Positions 9,593-20,207 of a stretch of 64,000 nt of DNA are shown piece by piece; within the stretch, counting starts at the first letter, position 1; each line of letters opens with the position of its first letter. The translations under genes were made by a program, and so were the position numbers. The DNA comes from Isoetes taiwanensis (lineage: Eukaryota; Streptophyta; Lycopodiopsida; Isoetales; Isoetaceae). The stretch is from the NCBI GenBank assembly GCA_021234155.1, contig JAJEKV010000010.1, positions 23,262,967-23,326,966 of the forward strand, in the 5' to 3' direction. The notes below the pieces were generated by a model that did not search any database, was not told where the DNA came from, and worked only from the letters and a program-made list of their open reading frames with translations.

Positions 9593-11730
9593 TCGCTCGT
9601 GATCACCTTCTTCAGCCTTGCTGTTTTGCTGTTGTCCTTGCTGCCCTTAGTCATCTGTTCTTGAATACTCCTTGTATCAAACACCCTTATTTGGCCCAAC
9701 CAGCCGTTGAAATGGTCCGGCTGGAGGCCCTTTTGTCCACTAATTTGTTTGCCCAACCAGATGTTCATGAAATTTGTCTGGAGGCCTTAGCAATTAGTCT
9801 TGTCATGGAAAGAGTTTTCAACACTCTGTTTTTTATGGTGCAGCAAACGCAGTTTTACAGCCAAGGAATTATGGAGTGGTGACAGCACTCCTCTCTTCAA
9901 GACTTTCAGAAAAATCTAAAGTTTGACCCCTTTTTTATCTGCTGGAAATTTGTCACAAATCTTGTACCTCTTTCTTCTGTTTTATTTCAGTTTTATCAGA
10001 AAATTTGTGCTTTTTGCACAGCCAAACAAAGATTATGATTCTCGTCAAACCCTCGGCCGGTATTCTAAGGTTTTGATGCAGACTTCTTATTCAGAATATT
10101 TATAGAGGGCCAGCACTTGGCTAGCCCCCTTTGTGCTCATAGGTTTCCGTTACTTGCTGATTCAAGGCTTCTTCTGCAATTCTTCATGTCAGTATTCCTT
10201 AGCCCCTGCAAAAATCCACGAGTTTCAACTGAGCTTACCACAGAAGATTTTCTCCGTTCAATGCAGCGAGAACAGTTTTTGGTCCGCCTCTTTATTGCAG
10301 GCTTAATCTATTCGGCCTTACAGAGGAGTTTTCTTTGAAGCAGGCTTCTTGTCTTAATTTTTCAAGCTGGGTATCTGCACAAAATCGATCAAGAAGAACA
10401 TTTCTCCTCTATCTAAAATGGACAGCACAGAGTATCGGCTATTTCATGTTTTTCACGTATCTGGATCTGCAAACTTCCAATCGTTCTTCTTACTGCGTTT
10501 TTCAAGAGGGCCAGCTCTGTGGCTAGCCCCCATCCATATTCACCTGCAGAGAATCACCTTCAGCTACCTGCATCACGTACACTCAGTTAGCATATCATAT
10601 CCATCTGTTCACATACCGACTGTCATAAACCTCTGTCTTTGTTAAGCAGAGTCAGATATTTTCTCTATTTCCGCACAGATTCTACCGGCTATTCGAGTTT
10701 ATCTAACAAATGCCTATTCAAATTCCATTCAGCAAGCAGATTTTGCTCAGCAAGTAGAGTCTTCTATCTGCATCCTAGGCAAAGGAATCAATCAGTCACT
10801 TCTCTATTACAGAAAAATCGGCTTTGTCCTCTGCGTATCTCAGTGGCCATGTTTTCTTCTCGACATAGCAAGCAGCAGCACCACTTCATGCAAACAAATG
10901 GCCCTGTTCCAGCAAATCCGGCCAGCCCTATCTATCGAAGCTACAATCAGCATTTTCCTTCTGCCGATCTATCTTCAGCGCGCATTTCCAGCCCCATCTT
11001 CAGCCCTATTTGCCATCATCTTCTCTGGAAATAGAAGCAACCGTATCTTTCGGCAACTTAAGAGGCCCAGGTTCAGATCACCGCCATGCCGCTGCCGCAA
11101 AACATTCTAATTTAGGTTTGATATTCTTAGGGTTCAAGCTCTTCTTTTGCAGGCTGATCACGGGTCACGCCGTGGGTCAAACCCTATTGCCCACGCTCAA
11201 ACTGCTCACGGGACTCACGGGGTCACGCTCACGGGCCCCACGCCCACGCCACGCCCACGCTCCCTCTTTTTTCCACGGGCCACGCTAGTAGAGCCAACCT
11301 CCCACACGCCCACGCCAAGTCCACGCTCCAGCCACGCTTTGTGCTCCAGATCCACGCTCTCCAAAAATATTGTCACACCTAGCCACGCTCTTCTATGGCT
11401 GATCACGGGGGAAGCTTTTTTGGTGCTTACATTTTTAAGACCCCCTAATTATTTTTTCAAGTGAACTTTTGGGGCACTATATGATAAAATAGACTTACCC
11501 ATAATATAAGGGGATGGTCTTTATGTTTTTGGCCCATGTTCCTATGATCCATGTTCTGCATCGACATTCCTTCGGATCTTATTCGTCATCAATGCCTTCA
11601 CGAAGATCTTTCGGCGACACAACAAACCATTACCAGTACCATTATTTTCACCCCTAAATTTTTGGCACCTTGTTGTAATTGTCAGACTTGTCTTATAAAA
11701 GTCTGTACATGTTTTTGTGCTAAAAATTTT
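9593..11730 (+). other. LTR element interior without retroviral-type domains
   Basis: The interior is pyrimidine-rich and has many short overlapping frames but none with polymerase motifs. Two related phrases, GGCCAGC-ACTTGGCTAGCCCCC near 10,110 and GGCCAGC-TCTGTGGCTAGCCCCC near 10,510, mark an internal duplication. From about 11,155 to 11,400 it is made of CCACGCTC-type words in loose tandem. Confidence 0.7.
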
Positions 11731-11743
11731 TAGGGGGAGGCAG
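11731..11743 (+). other. Polypurine tract
   Basis: TAGGGGGAGGCAG abuts the TG of the 3' LTR. This is the normal place for plus-strand priming in LTR retrotransposons. Confidence 0.8.
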
Positions 11744-12080
11744 TGTTAACCACCTAGTGGTTAACATTGTGCATGCATATGTTAGGTGTCAATGGTGGCA
11801 GATTGACACGTAGCATGATTAGGTTAACATAAGTGTAGGGATTAGATTTAGTTAGATGTACGGCTCAGATTTGCGGTCTACACTATATTAGACCAGAGCC
11901 TCTTCAGATGTACTCAGGTTTTATCTCATATTTGGAGAGCCTCATTTGGCCACGTTCCCCTTCATTCTTTGTACATATTTCCTTGTCTTGTTCTTGTTTT
12001 GTGATCATGAGCATGGCAGCCTTGTAGCATCCGGCAGTCATGGATCTGCTTTGCCGCCGGTGTATGCCAAGAATCAAACA
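11744..12080 (+). repeat. 3' LTR
   Basis: The sequence is identical to the 5' LTR for about 300 bases, then TCTGCTTTGCCGCCGG replaces CTGCTGCAGGG, then both continue TGTATGCCAAGAATC. The element ends in CA at 12,080 and is followed by CCGTG, the partner of the CCAGG before the 5' LTR. Confidence 0.92.
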
Positions 12081-12545
12081 CCGTGCCCTCTGATAAAGTA
12101 TGATAGAACAAGTGGCTTTTTTCATTTGTCAACTCTAGCAAGATGTACCACGGTAGTGAGGCGGCTTGTCCGATCGGACAAGCGTGAGCAGTACACACAT
12201 ACACATATCCACTTCAAAATTTAGACCATCAATATCAATCTCACGTCCAGCTTCTTTGACCAGATTTTTTTCTTTACCGATCGACAAGACCCAACATGGT
12301 GGTTTATCATACAAACTACACCGAGGGGACGCCCAATATTCCAAGGTGTTGTGCTAGAGGAGTCAATAACGTCCTCAAGAGCCCTCTGGCGGATCAAGGC
12401 ATTCAAACTCACCGGGAAAACGAGCATCAAGAGGTTGGACCACCGGCTCTCATGCGACATCTTACACGAGCAATTCCACGAAATACGATGTACTTGCCGG
12501 GCATTTTAATACAAATGTTGGCAATGCTAACAATGACGACTCCTA

Positions 12546-13241
12546 GTTAGCACCTAGAGGAGACGATCATTAAATTCTATATGTCAAATATTATGCACAT
12601 CCTCAGTGCAATCCTTCTGATAGGCTATGTCTATTGGTCTTCGTGTGCAATAAAAACCCATTCAATTCAATTCTTTTTTTCTCCCCCCCTTTTGGTATAC
12701 ATTATATCGGAGGAATAAAGAACGGCTGGAACATGGGCTCAAAGAAGCCACATAGGCTCAAGCATTGCCTCTAGACTAGAACATGCAAAGAGTCTTCAAT
12801 GGTATCTTAGTTACTTCCAATTTTCTCTAACCTTAAACCAGTGCCACCACCAAGTTAACCTGATCATTGCTTAATTTGATGCTATCCACTAGCTTTCTGT
12901 TGTGGATCACTGCTCTACCTTTCAAACAGATAATAATAATGGTATTTTGTAGGGTGAACAAGTCCAAATACATAGAGTGAAGCATGAGGAGCCTACAGAC
13001 GTTGAACGTGTAGGCGTTGCATTTCCCTTAGGGTCGAACATGCTACCTAGGTTCAAACAAGCCTCTTAGGCTCAAGCATTGTCTAGGCTCAAAATGCCCT
13101 AGTATCAAACATGTACACAACAAAAATAAAAATAGTTTAAACGACGTCGCTATAACAAATAACGTCGCATGCGACGTATTGACGTCGCATGCGACGTACA
13201 CAGCGACGTTTAAAACTCATTTCTTAGTTGGGTGAACATGA
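12546..13241. other. Right subterminal part of copy A
   Basis: There is no gene here. The stretch has AT-rich spacer and, at 12,985-13,110, a few GGCTCAAGCATTG/CTACCTAGG words related to the 19-bp minisatellite of 42-44 kb. It ends with two perfect ACGTCGCATGCGACGT palindromes at 13,162-13,177 and 13,182-13,197. A possible right terminus ends at 13,234; its reverse complement, CACCCAACTAAGAAATGAG, loosely matches CACACAACAAGAGAATGG at the left end of copy B (31,681). Confidence 0.55.
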
Positions 13242-13301
13242 GTGGTCTTCTGGTCACAGAACTTGGTCCCTAGGGCAACGTCGACGTTCTGAGTCCATTG
13301 G
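13242..13301 (+). repeat. Start of 1.1-kb tandem array, left of the CACTA insertion
   Basis: GTGGTCTTCTGG through GAGTCCATTGG matches the unit phase seen at 23,334-23,393. It is continued after the inserted element at 22,287, so the two pieces were once joined. Confidence 0.85.
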
Positions 13302-13309
13302 CACTACAA

Positions 13310-13875
13310 GGGATAGTCGACGTCCAACGACGTCGCGACGTCGAAGAACGACGGGTCGTCGTCGAATATCGACGACATCGTCGTTCAACGACGACAACGT
13401 CGTTTCGACGTCGTTCAACGACGTTTCGTGGTCGGCGGCGTGGATTGGCTGCGTGGCATGGTATTCGCTGCCAAAAGCGGCGTGTCGTGTGTCGTGCCGC
13501 GTGCACAAAACGTCGTTTAACGTCGTCTCGTGGATCCGGCGTGGCTTTATCCGGCCGTGGCTTGCGACATGCCAGTGGGCACGCCACCATGTTACGCCAT
13601 CGTCGACATGGCGCCGTTGAGCAGCGACTAAAAAATCGGCGTGACCGGCGTGACTTTCGGCGACATGCCAGTGACCGGTACGCCAAAGTGTCCTCGCGTC
13701 GGCGTGGCGTCGTTAAACGACGCTAGAATATCCGGCGTGGCGGCGGCCGGCGTGGCGATCATCGTCCATCGCACGCTATTGTCGCCAGGCGCCACGTAAA
13801 CGCGTCGTTTAACGACGTCACTTTTTTTTTTTTTTTTTTTTTTTGGGGAAAAAAAAAAAACGAAAAAAAAAAATT
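13310..13875. repeat. Left subterminal repeats and T/A foldback of the CACTA-like element
   Basis: AACGACGTCG, CGTCGTTTAACG and GGCGTGGC words recur in both orientations for about 500 bases. The run ends with 20 or more T, GGGG and 12 A (about 13,818-13,861), which can fold on itself. Open frames on both strands here are by-products of this GC-rich repetition. Confidence 0.75.
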
Positions 13876-13892
13876 AATCCGCGCCGCTTATC

Positions 13893-16800
13893 GTTTGGAA
13901 TGCCAAAATTACCCTATGGACTAAGTTACACGGTCAGTTTTACAAAAAAACGACACACTTACGCCCTACATTGCAGTATTCAGCAGCCACCTCCTAGACC
14001 AATTGACTACGAGTGTGTTGCACATGAGATAGTTTGGCGCTTCTTCGAGAAGGGTGGGCTTCGCCGGCCAAAAACTTGGTCCCTAGGGCAATGTCGACGT
14101 TAAGTCCATTGGCGGAGATGGATCACGGTTCCCGAGAGGGGAAGTTGCCCGTCCGTCGCTGTGGCCTTCTGAGAGGAATTTTGGGGCAAAGCTGCTTACG
14201 GGTGGTTTTAGGGTCCGTGCTGCGCGTCAACACCCCCTCTACCTCAAGACACGCGGCGCAAGGTCCTAGTCAAATCGACAAGGATAGAGCCTCGAACGTA
14301 AACCCTATGAGTTGCCGTGTTCTAGCGGGGGTTTTTTGCTTTGGGTGCCGAAGTTTTGGTCTTTGCACTTGAGACATGGCCCGATCACATGCAGTTGAGA
14401 ACGCTGAAGCAAGGGGAACTGGCGGAATGGAGTTTGGACTGTACTCCTCCCGTTGTGGCGCGAAGTCAAGGGCCGCTTTTGCAAGCAAAGTCAACTAGCA
14501 AGACATTAAGTAAATTCCTAATTAATGCATAGTATGGACTTAAATTCTGATTTTTGTCGACTAGCTTCCTAAGTCATCGCCAACAACATCTGAGGCCAAC
14601 TTTCAAAAATTTTGGATAAGGTTTAGATCAAATAGTTTGCACTAGAACAGTCGGTCGGGACGGCTGTTGTTGGGCAGCACACTTGCCCAAGTCAAACAAT
14701 GCCAGACCTTGCAAGGCCTCCTCATTAGAGGGGAGAGTCCGAACCCCGGGAGGCGAGCCCCAAAAGCTTCCCGAGGCGGCCTTTCTGGCGGCTCTCCGCC
14801 GGGGGGTACGCTAAAGACCACACTTCCGATCTCGGTTCCCGTATCCGGCCGTTGAATCCTTTGTTCCGGGGAACCTGGTCCGAGAAGGTCCAAAAATCTA
14901 ACATCCGTCCGGAGAACATATCAAACCGCGGCGCGTCTGCGGGCGGCGGTGTAGAAACCAAAGTGTTTTGTCGTTCGGACATTGCGGAGGCTCAAATGCC
15001 GATCCGACTTAGCCACATCGTCACGGAATGCCAAAATTACCCTAGGGACCAAGTTACCGCCTGTCGGTTTTGCAAAAGAAAGAAACACTTCGCCCTACAT
15101 TGCGATATTCGGCCAGACCACCTCCTGAGGCCAATTGACTACGAGTGTGTTGCACATGAGATAGTTTGGCGCTTCTTCGAGAAGGGTGGGCTTCGCCACA
15201 AAACTGGTCCCCCAGGGCAATGTCGACATTCAAGTCCATTGGCGAGACGGATCACGGTTCGGGAGGGGAAGTTGCCGTCCGTCGCGGGCCTTCCGGAGAG
15301 GAATTTTGGGGCAAGCTGCTTCGGGTGGTTTTAGGGTCCGTGCTTTCAAGGCGTCAACACCCCCTCTACCTCAAGACCGCGGCGCCAAGGTCCTAGTCAA
15401 ATCGACAAGGATAGAGCCTCCGGCGTAAACCCTATGAGTTGCCGTGTTTCTAGCGGGGTTTTGCGTTTTGGGTGCCGAGTTTTGGTCTTTTGCACTTGGG
15501 GCGTGGCGATCACATGCAGTTGAGAACGCTGAAAAGCGGAACTGACGGAATGGAGTTTGGACACATACTCCTCCCGTTGTGGCGGTTAGAAGTCAAGGGC
15601 GCTTTGCAGTAGCAAGACATTAAATAAATTCGTAATTAATGCATAGTACGGACTTAAATTCTGATTTTTTGTCAGCTAGCTTCCTAAGTCATCGCCAACA
15701 TACAGGCCAACTTTCAAAAATTTTGGATATGGTTTAGATCAAATAGTTTGCACTAGAACGGTCCGGGCAGCTTGTTGTTGGGCAGCCGAGCTAGCACACT
15801 TGCCCAAGTCAAACAAGGCCGGGACGTGCAAGGCCTCCTCATTAGAGGGGAGAGTCCGAACCCGGGGAGGTGAGCCCCAAAAAGCTTCCCCGAGGCAGCC
15901 TTTTTACGGCAGCTCCGTAGGGCGACGCTAAAGACCACACTCCGGATCTCGGTTCCCTCGTATCCGGCCGTTGAATCCTTTGTTCCAGGAACCTGGTCCG
16001 AGAAGGTCCAAAAAAATCCAACATCCGTCCAGGAGAACATATCAAACCGCGAAGCGTCCTGCGGGCGACAGTGTAGAAACCAAAGTGTTTTGTCGTTCGG
16101 ACATTGCGGAGGTTCGAAATGCCGATCCGACTTCCCACATCGTCCGGAATGCCAAAATTACCCTACGGACCAAGTTACCGCGGTCGGTTTTGCAAAAGAA
16201 AGAAACACTTACGCCCTACATTGCGGTATTCGGCCACCACCTCCTAGGCCAATTGACTACGAGTGTGTTGCACATGAGATAGTTTGGCGCTTCTTGAGAA
16301 GGGGTGGGCTTACGGCCACAAAACTTGGTCCCTAGGGCAATGTCGACGTTCGAGTCCATTGGCGAGATGATCACGGTTCGGAGAGGGGAAGTTGCCCGTC
16401 CGTCGCCGGGGCCTTCCGGAGAGGAATTTTGGGGCAAGCTGCTTCGGGTGGTTTTAGGGTCCGTGCTCTGGCGTCAACACCCCCTCTACCTCAAGACCGC
16501 GGCCGCAAGGTCCTAATCAAATCGACGGGGATAGAGCCTCCAAACGTAAACCCTATGAGTTGCGAGGTTCTAGCGGGGGTTTGCGTTTTGGAGTGCCGAG
16601 TTTTGGTCTTTTGCACTTGGGGCGTGGCCGATCACATGCAGTTTAGAACGCGAAGCAAAGCGGAACCCGGCGGAATGGAGTTTGGACACAATACTCCTAC
16701 CGTTGTGGCGGTTAGAAGTCAAGGGCCGCTTTTGCGGTAGCAAGACATTAAATAAATTAAGTAATTAATGCATAGTACGGACTTAAATTCTGATTTTTTG

Positions 16801-19800
16801 TCACTAGCTTCCTAAGTCATCGCCAACATACAGGCCAACTTTCAAAATTTTGGATATGGTTTAGATCAAATAGTTTGCACTAGAGCGTTAGGGCAGCTTT
16901 GTTGTTGGGCAGCCCGAAATGGGCACACTTGCCCAAGTCAAACAAGGCCAGGACCGTGCAAGGCCTCCTCATTAGAGGGGAGAGTCCGAACCCCAGGAGG
17001 CGAGCCCCAAAAGCTTCCCCGAGGCAGCCTTTTAAAGCGGCCTCTCGGGGCGTGACGCTAAAGACCACACTCCGGATCTCGGTTCCCCGTATCCGACCGT
17101 TGAATCCTTTGTTCGAAAACCTGGTCCGAGAAGGTCCAAAAATCCAACATCCGTCCGGGAGAACATATCAAACCGCTAAGCGTCTATGCGGCGGCGGTGT
17201 AGAAACCAAAGTGTTTTGTCGTTCGGACATTGCGGAGGAACTCGAAATGCCGATCCGACTTAGCCACATCGTCCGAATGCCAAAATTACCCTAGGGACCA
17301 AGTTACCGCGGTCGGTTTGCAAAAGAAAGAAACACTTACGCCCTACATTGCGGTATTCATGACCACCTCCTAGGCCAATTGACTACGAGTGTGTTGCACA
17401 TGAGATAGTTTGGCGCTTCTTGAGAAGGGGGGCTTCGGCCACAAAACTTGGTCCCTAGGGCAATGTCGGCGTTAAGAGTCCATTGGCGAGAGGCGGATCA
17501 CGGTTCGGAGAGGGGAAGTTGCCCGTCGTCGCCGGGGGCAACCGGAGGAGAGGAATTTTGGGGCAAGCTGCTTCGGGTGGTTTTTAGGTCCGTGCCTGGC
17601 GTCAACACCCCCCTCTACCTCAAGACACGCGCCAAGGTCCTAGTCAAATCGACAAGGATAGAGCCTCAAACGTAAACCCTATGAGTTGCCGTGTTCTAGC
17701 GGGGTTTGCATTTTGGGTGCCGAGTTTTGGTCTTTTGCATTTGGGGCGTGGCCCGATCACATGCGATTGAGAACGCCGGGCAAAGCGGAACTGACGGAAT
17801 GGAGTTTGGACCTGTACTCCTCCCGTTGTGGCGGTTAGAAGTCAAGGGCCGCTTTTGCGGTAGCAAGACATTAAGTAAATTCGTAATTAATGCATAGTAC
17901 GGACTTAAATTCTGATTTTTTTGTCAGCTAGCTTCCTAAGTCATCGCCAACATACAGGGCCAACTTTCAAAAATTTTGGATATGGTTTAGATCAAATAGT
18001 TTGCACTAGAACGGTCCGGCGATCTGTTGTTGGGCAGCCGAGCCGGCACACTTGCCCAAGTCAAACAAGGCCAGGGACCGTGCAAGGCCTCCTCATTAGA
18101 GGGGAGAGTCCAGAACCCGTGAGGCGAGCCCCAAAAAGCTTCCCGAGGCAGCCTTTTTTTTGGCAGCGCTCATGCGGGGCGTCACGCTAAAGACCACACT
18201 CCGGATCTCGGTTCCGTATCCGACCGTTGAATCCTTTGTTCCGGGAACCTGGTCCGAGAAGGTCCAAAAATCCAACATCCGTCCGGAGAACATATCAAAC
18301 CGCTGGCGTCTACGGGCGGCGATTAGTAGAAACCAAAGTGTTTTGTCGTTCGGACATTGCGGAGGTTCAAAAATGCCGATCCGACTTCGCCACATCGTCC
18401 GGAATGCCAAAATTACCCTAGGGACCAAGTTACACGGTCGGTTTTGCAAAAGAAAGAAACACTTCGCCCTACATTGCGATGATTCGGCCAGCCACCTCCT
18501 AGGCCAATTGACTACGAGTGTGTTTGCACATGAGATAGTTTGGCGCTTCTTCGAGAAGGGGTGGGCTTACGGCCACAAAACTTGGTCCCTAGGGCAATGT
18601 CGACGCGTTAAGGTCCATTGGCGAGAGACAGATCACGGTTCGGAGAGGGGAAGTTGCCCGTCCGTCGCCCGGGGCCTTCGGGGAGAGGAATTTTGGGGCA
18701 AGCTGCTTCCGGTGGTTTTAGGGTCCGTGCCACCTCGTCAACACCCCCTCTACCTCAAGACATCGGCGCCAAGGTCCTAGTCAAATCGACAAGGATAGAG
18801 CCTCAAACGTAAACCCTATGAGTTGTCGGGTTCTAGCGGGGGTTTGCGTTTTGGGTGCCGAAGTTTTGGTCTTTTGCACTTGGGGCGTGGCCGATCACAT
18901 GCGGTTGAGAACGCGAAGCAAGGGAACTGGCGGAATGGAGTTTGGACTGTACTCCTCCCGTTGTGGCGGTTAGAAGTCAAGGGCAAAAACTGCGGTAGCA
19001 AGACATTCGTAAATTCGTAATTAATGCATAGTACGGACTTAAATTCTGATTTTTTGTCAGCTAGCTTCCTAAGTCATCGCCAACATACAGGCCAACTTTC
19101 AAAAATTTTGGATATGGTTTAGATCAAATAGTTTGCACTAGAACGGTCCGGGCAGCCTGTTGTTGGGCAGCCGAGCTGGCACACTTGCCCAAGTCAAACA
19201 AGGCCAGGACCTTGCAAGGCCTCTTCATTAGAGGGGAGAGTCCGAACCCCAGGAGGCGAGCCCCAAAAAGCTTCCCGAGGCAGCCTTTCCTGGCAGCGCT
19301 CCGCCGGGGGGGCGTACGCTAAAGACCACACTCCCGGATCTCGGTTCCCGTATCCGACCGTTGAATCCTTTGTTCCAGGAACCTGGTCCGAGAAGGTCCA
19401 AAAAAATCCAACATCCGTCCGGGAGAACATATCAAACCGCGAAGCGTCCTGCGGGCGACAGTGTAGAAACCAAAGTGTTTTGTCGTTCGGACATTGCGGA
19501 GGCTCCGAAATGCCGATCCGACTTTGCCACATCGTCCGGAATGCCAAAATTATCCTAGGGACCAAGTTACACAGTCAGTTTTGCAAAAGAAAGAAACACT
19601 TACGCCCTACATTGTAGTATTCAGCAGCCACCTCCTAGGCCAATTGACTACGAGTGCGTTGCACATGAGATAGTTTTGGCTTCTTAGAAGGGGGGGGCTT
19701 ACGCCACAAAACTTGGTCCCTAGGGCAATGTTGACGTTCGAGTCCATTGGCGAATCTGATCCGCGGTCTTGGAGAGGGAAGTTGCCCGTCCGTCGCCAGG

Positions 19801-20207
19801 CCTTCGGGAGAGGACTTTTGGGGCAAAGGCGCCGGGTGGTTTTAGGGTCCGTGCTCGGCGTCCAACACCCCTCTACGTCAAGACACGGCGCCAAAGGTCC
19901 TAGTCAAATCGACAAGCATAGAGCCTCCCGGCGTAAACCCCTATGAGTTGCCGGGTTCTAGCGGGGTTTTGCGTTTTGGGTGCCGAAGTTTTGGTCTTTT
20001 CGCGCTTGGGGCGTGGCCAATCACATGCAGTTGAGAACGCCGGGCAAAGCGGAACTGACGGAATGGAGTTTGGACCTGTACTCCTCCCGTTGTGGCAGTT
20101 AGAAGTCAAGGCCCGCTTTTGCAGTAGCAAGACATTCGTAAATTCGTAATTAATGCATAGTACGGACTTAAATTCTGATTTTTTGTCAGCTAGCTTCCTA
20201 AGTCAGC
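13893..20207 (+). repeat. Array of 1.13-kb tandem repeat, subfamily A (inside the CACTA-like element)
   Basis: The anchor AATTGACTACGAG occurs at 14,001, 15,133, 16,251, 17,377, 18,506 and 19,642, giving periods of 1,132, 1,118, 1,126, 1,129 and 1,136 bases, or about 5.6 units. Subfamily A is marked by GTGTTGCACATGAGATAG after the anchor and GCTAGCTTCCTAAGTCATCG in the AT-rich part. The array starts and ends mid-unit. Units differ mostly by small changes at CCGG, CAG and CTG words. Frames such as 14,852-15,334 are not kept between units, so I treat it as noncoding. Confidence 0.92.

Larger units (their letters stand above)
9237..12080 (+). mobile_element. Non-autonomous LTR retrotransposon inserted in copy A
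   Basis: Two direct repeats of 336-337 bases (9,237-9,572 and 11,744-12,080), each TG...CA, bound a 2.17-kb interior. A primer site follows the first repeat and a purine tract precedes the second. Copy B lacks the whole unit and reads through from AATTAAGGGGG to GATAAAGTATG, which proves insertion. Flanks CCAGG and CCGTG are an imperfect 5-bp target duplication. The LTRs are identical over about 300 bases and differ only in the last 35, around CTGCTGCAG, so the insertion is young. No gag, protease, reverse transcriptase or integrase is found inside. It must move with proteins from another element, like TRIM or LARD elements. Confidence 0.93.
5867..12545 (+). pseudogene. TNP2-like CACTA transposase, copy A, broken and interrupted
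   Basis: Segments in order match the plant TNP2 transposase. 5,867-6,331 is an acidic linker ending LFHASRTSRLSACLLILNLQ. 6,397-6,594 has LLHEKILPE, GLGYKVIHACPNDCMIFY and a C-x2-C. 6,900-7,496 has TDGVNPYG, YNIPPWLLMK, DVYLRIIVDELLPLW, LLWTMHDFPGF and CMICG. 7,580-7,977 has YRLPYWTDLLIQHLLDPMHI and GLKSHDWHKFL before a donor. 8,200-8,450 has LLEKEFPTSFLDSQTHLLVH and ARWMFFLERFMKVLK. 8,564-8,885 has MIIKVNQFLLYNSAPMAKW. 9,090-9,236 is a DUF4216-like tail (GRLKTIMEVDVGGNFKTFIF, DWFDLQL) that resumes at 12,081 after the LTR element. The Asp of the DGxNPYG motif is kept. Frames change at least six times, and some changes coincide with CTG/CAG words that look like consensus errors, so the original could be less damaged than it appears. 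Confidence 0.85.

Noticed and set aside
9439-9882. Open frame across the 5' LTR and interior
   Set aside because: The frame starts within the LTR, has no gag or pol motif, and recurs at the 3' LTR with a different ending.
13228-13726. Arg/Thr-rich frames on both strands
   Set aside because: They arise from CGTCGTT/AACGACG subterminal repeats of the CACTA-like element.
14852-15334. Zinc knuckle CRFCKRKKHFALHC (C-x2-C-x4-H-x4-C) in one satellite unit
   Set aside because: The first Cys is present in only one of the units; others read GGT or lack it. The frame is not kept between units. A decayed gag-like origin of the satellite cannot be excluded but is not supported.
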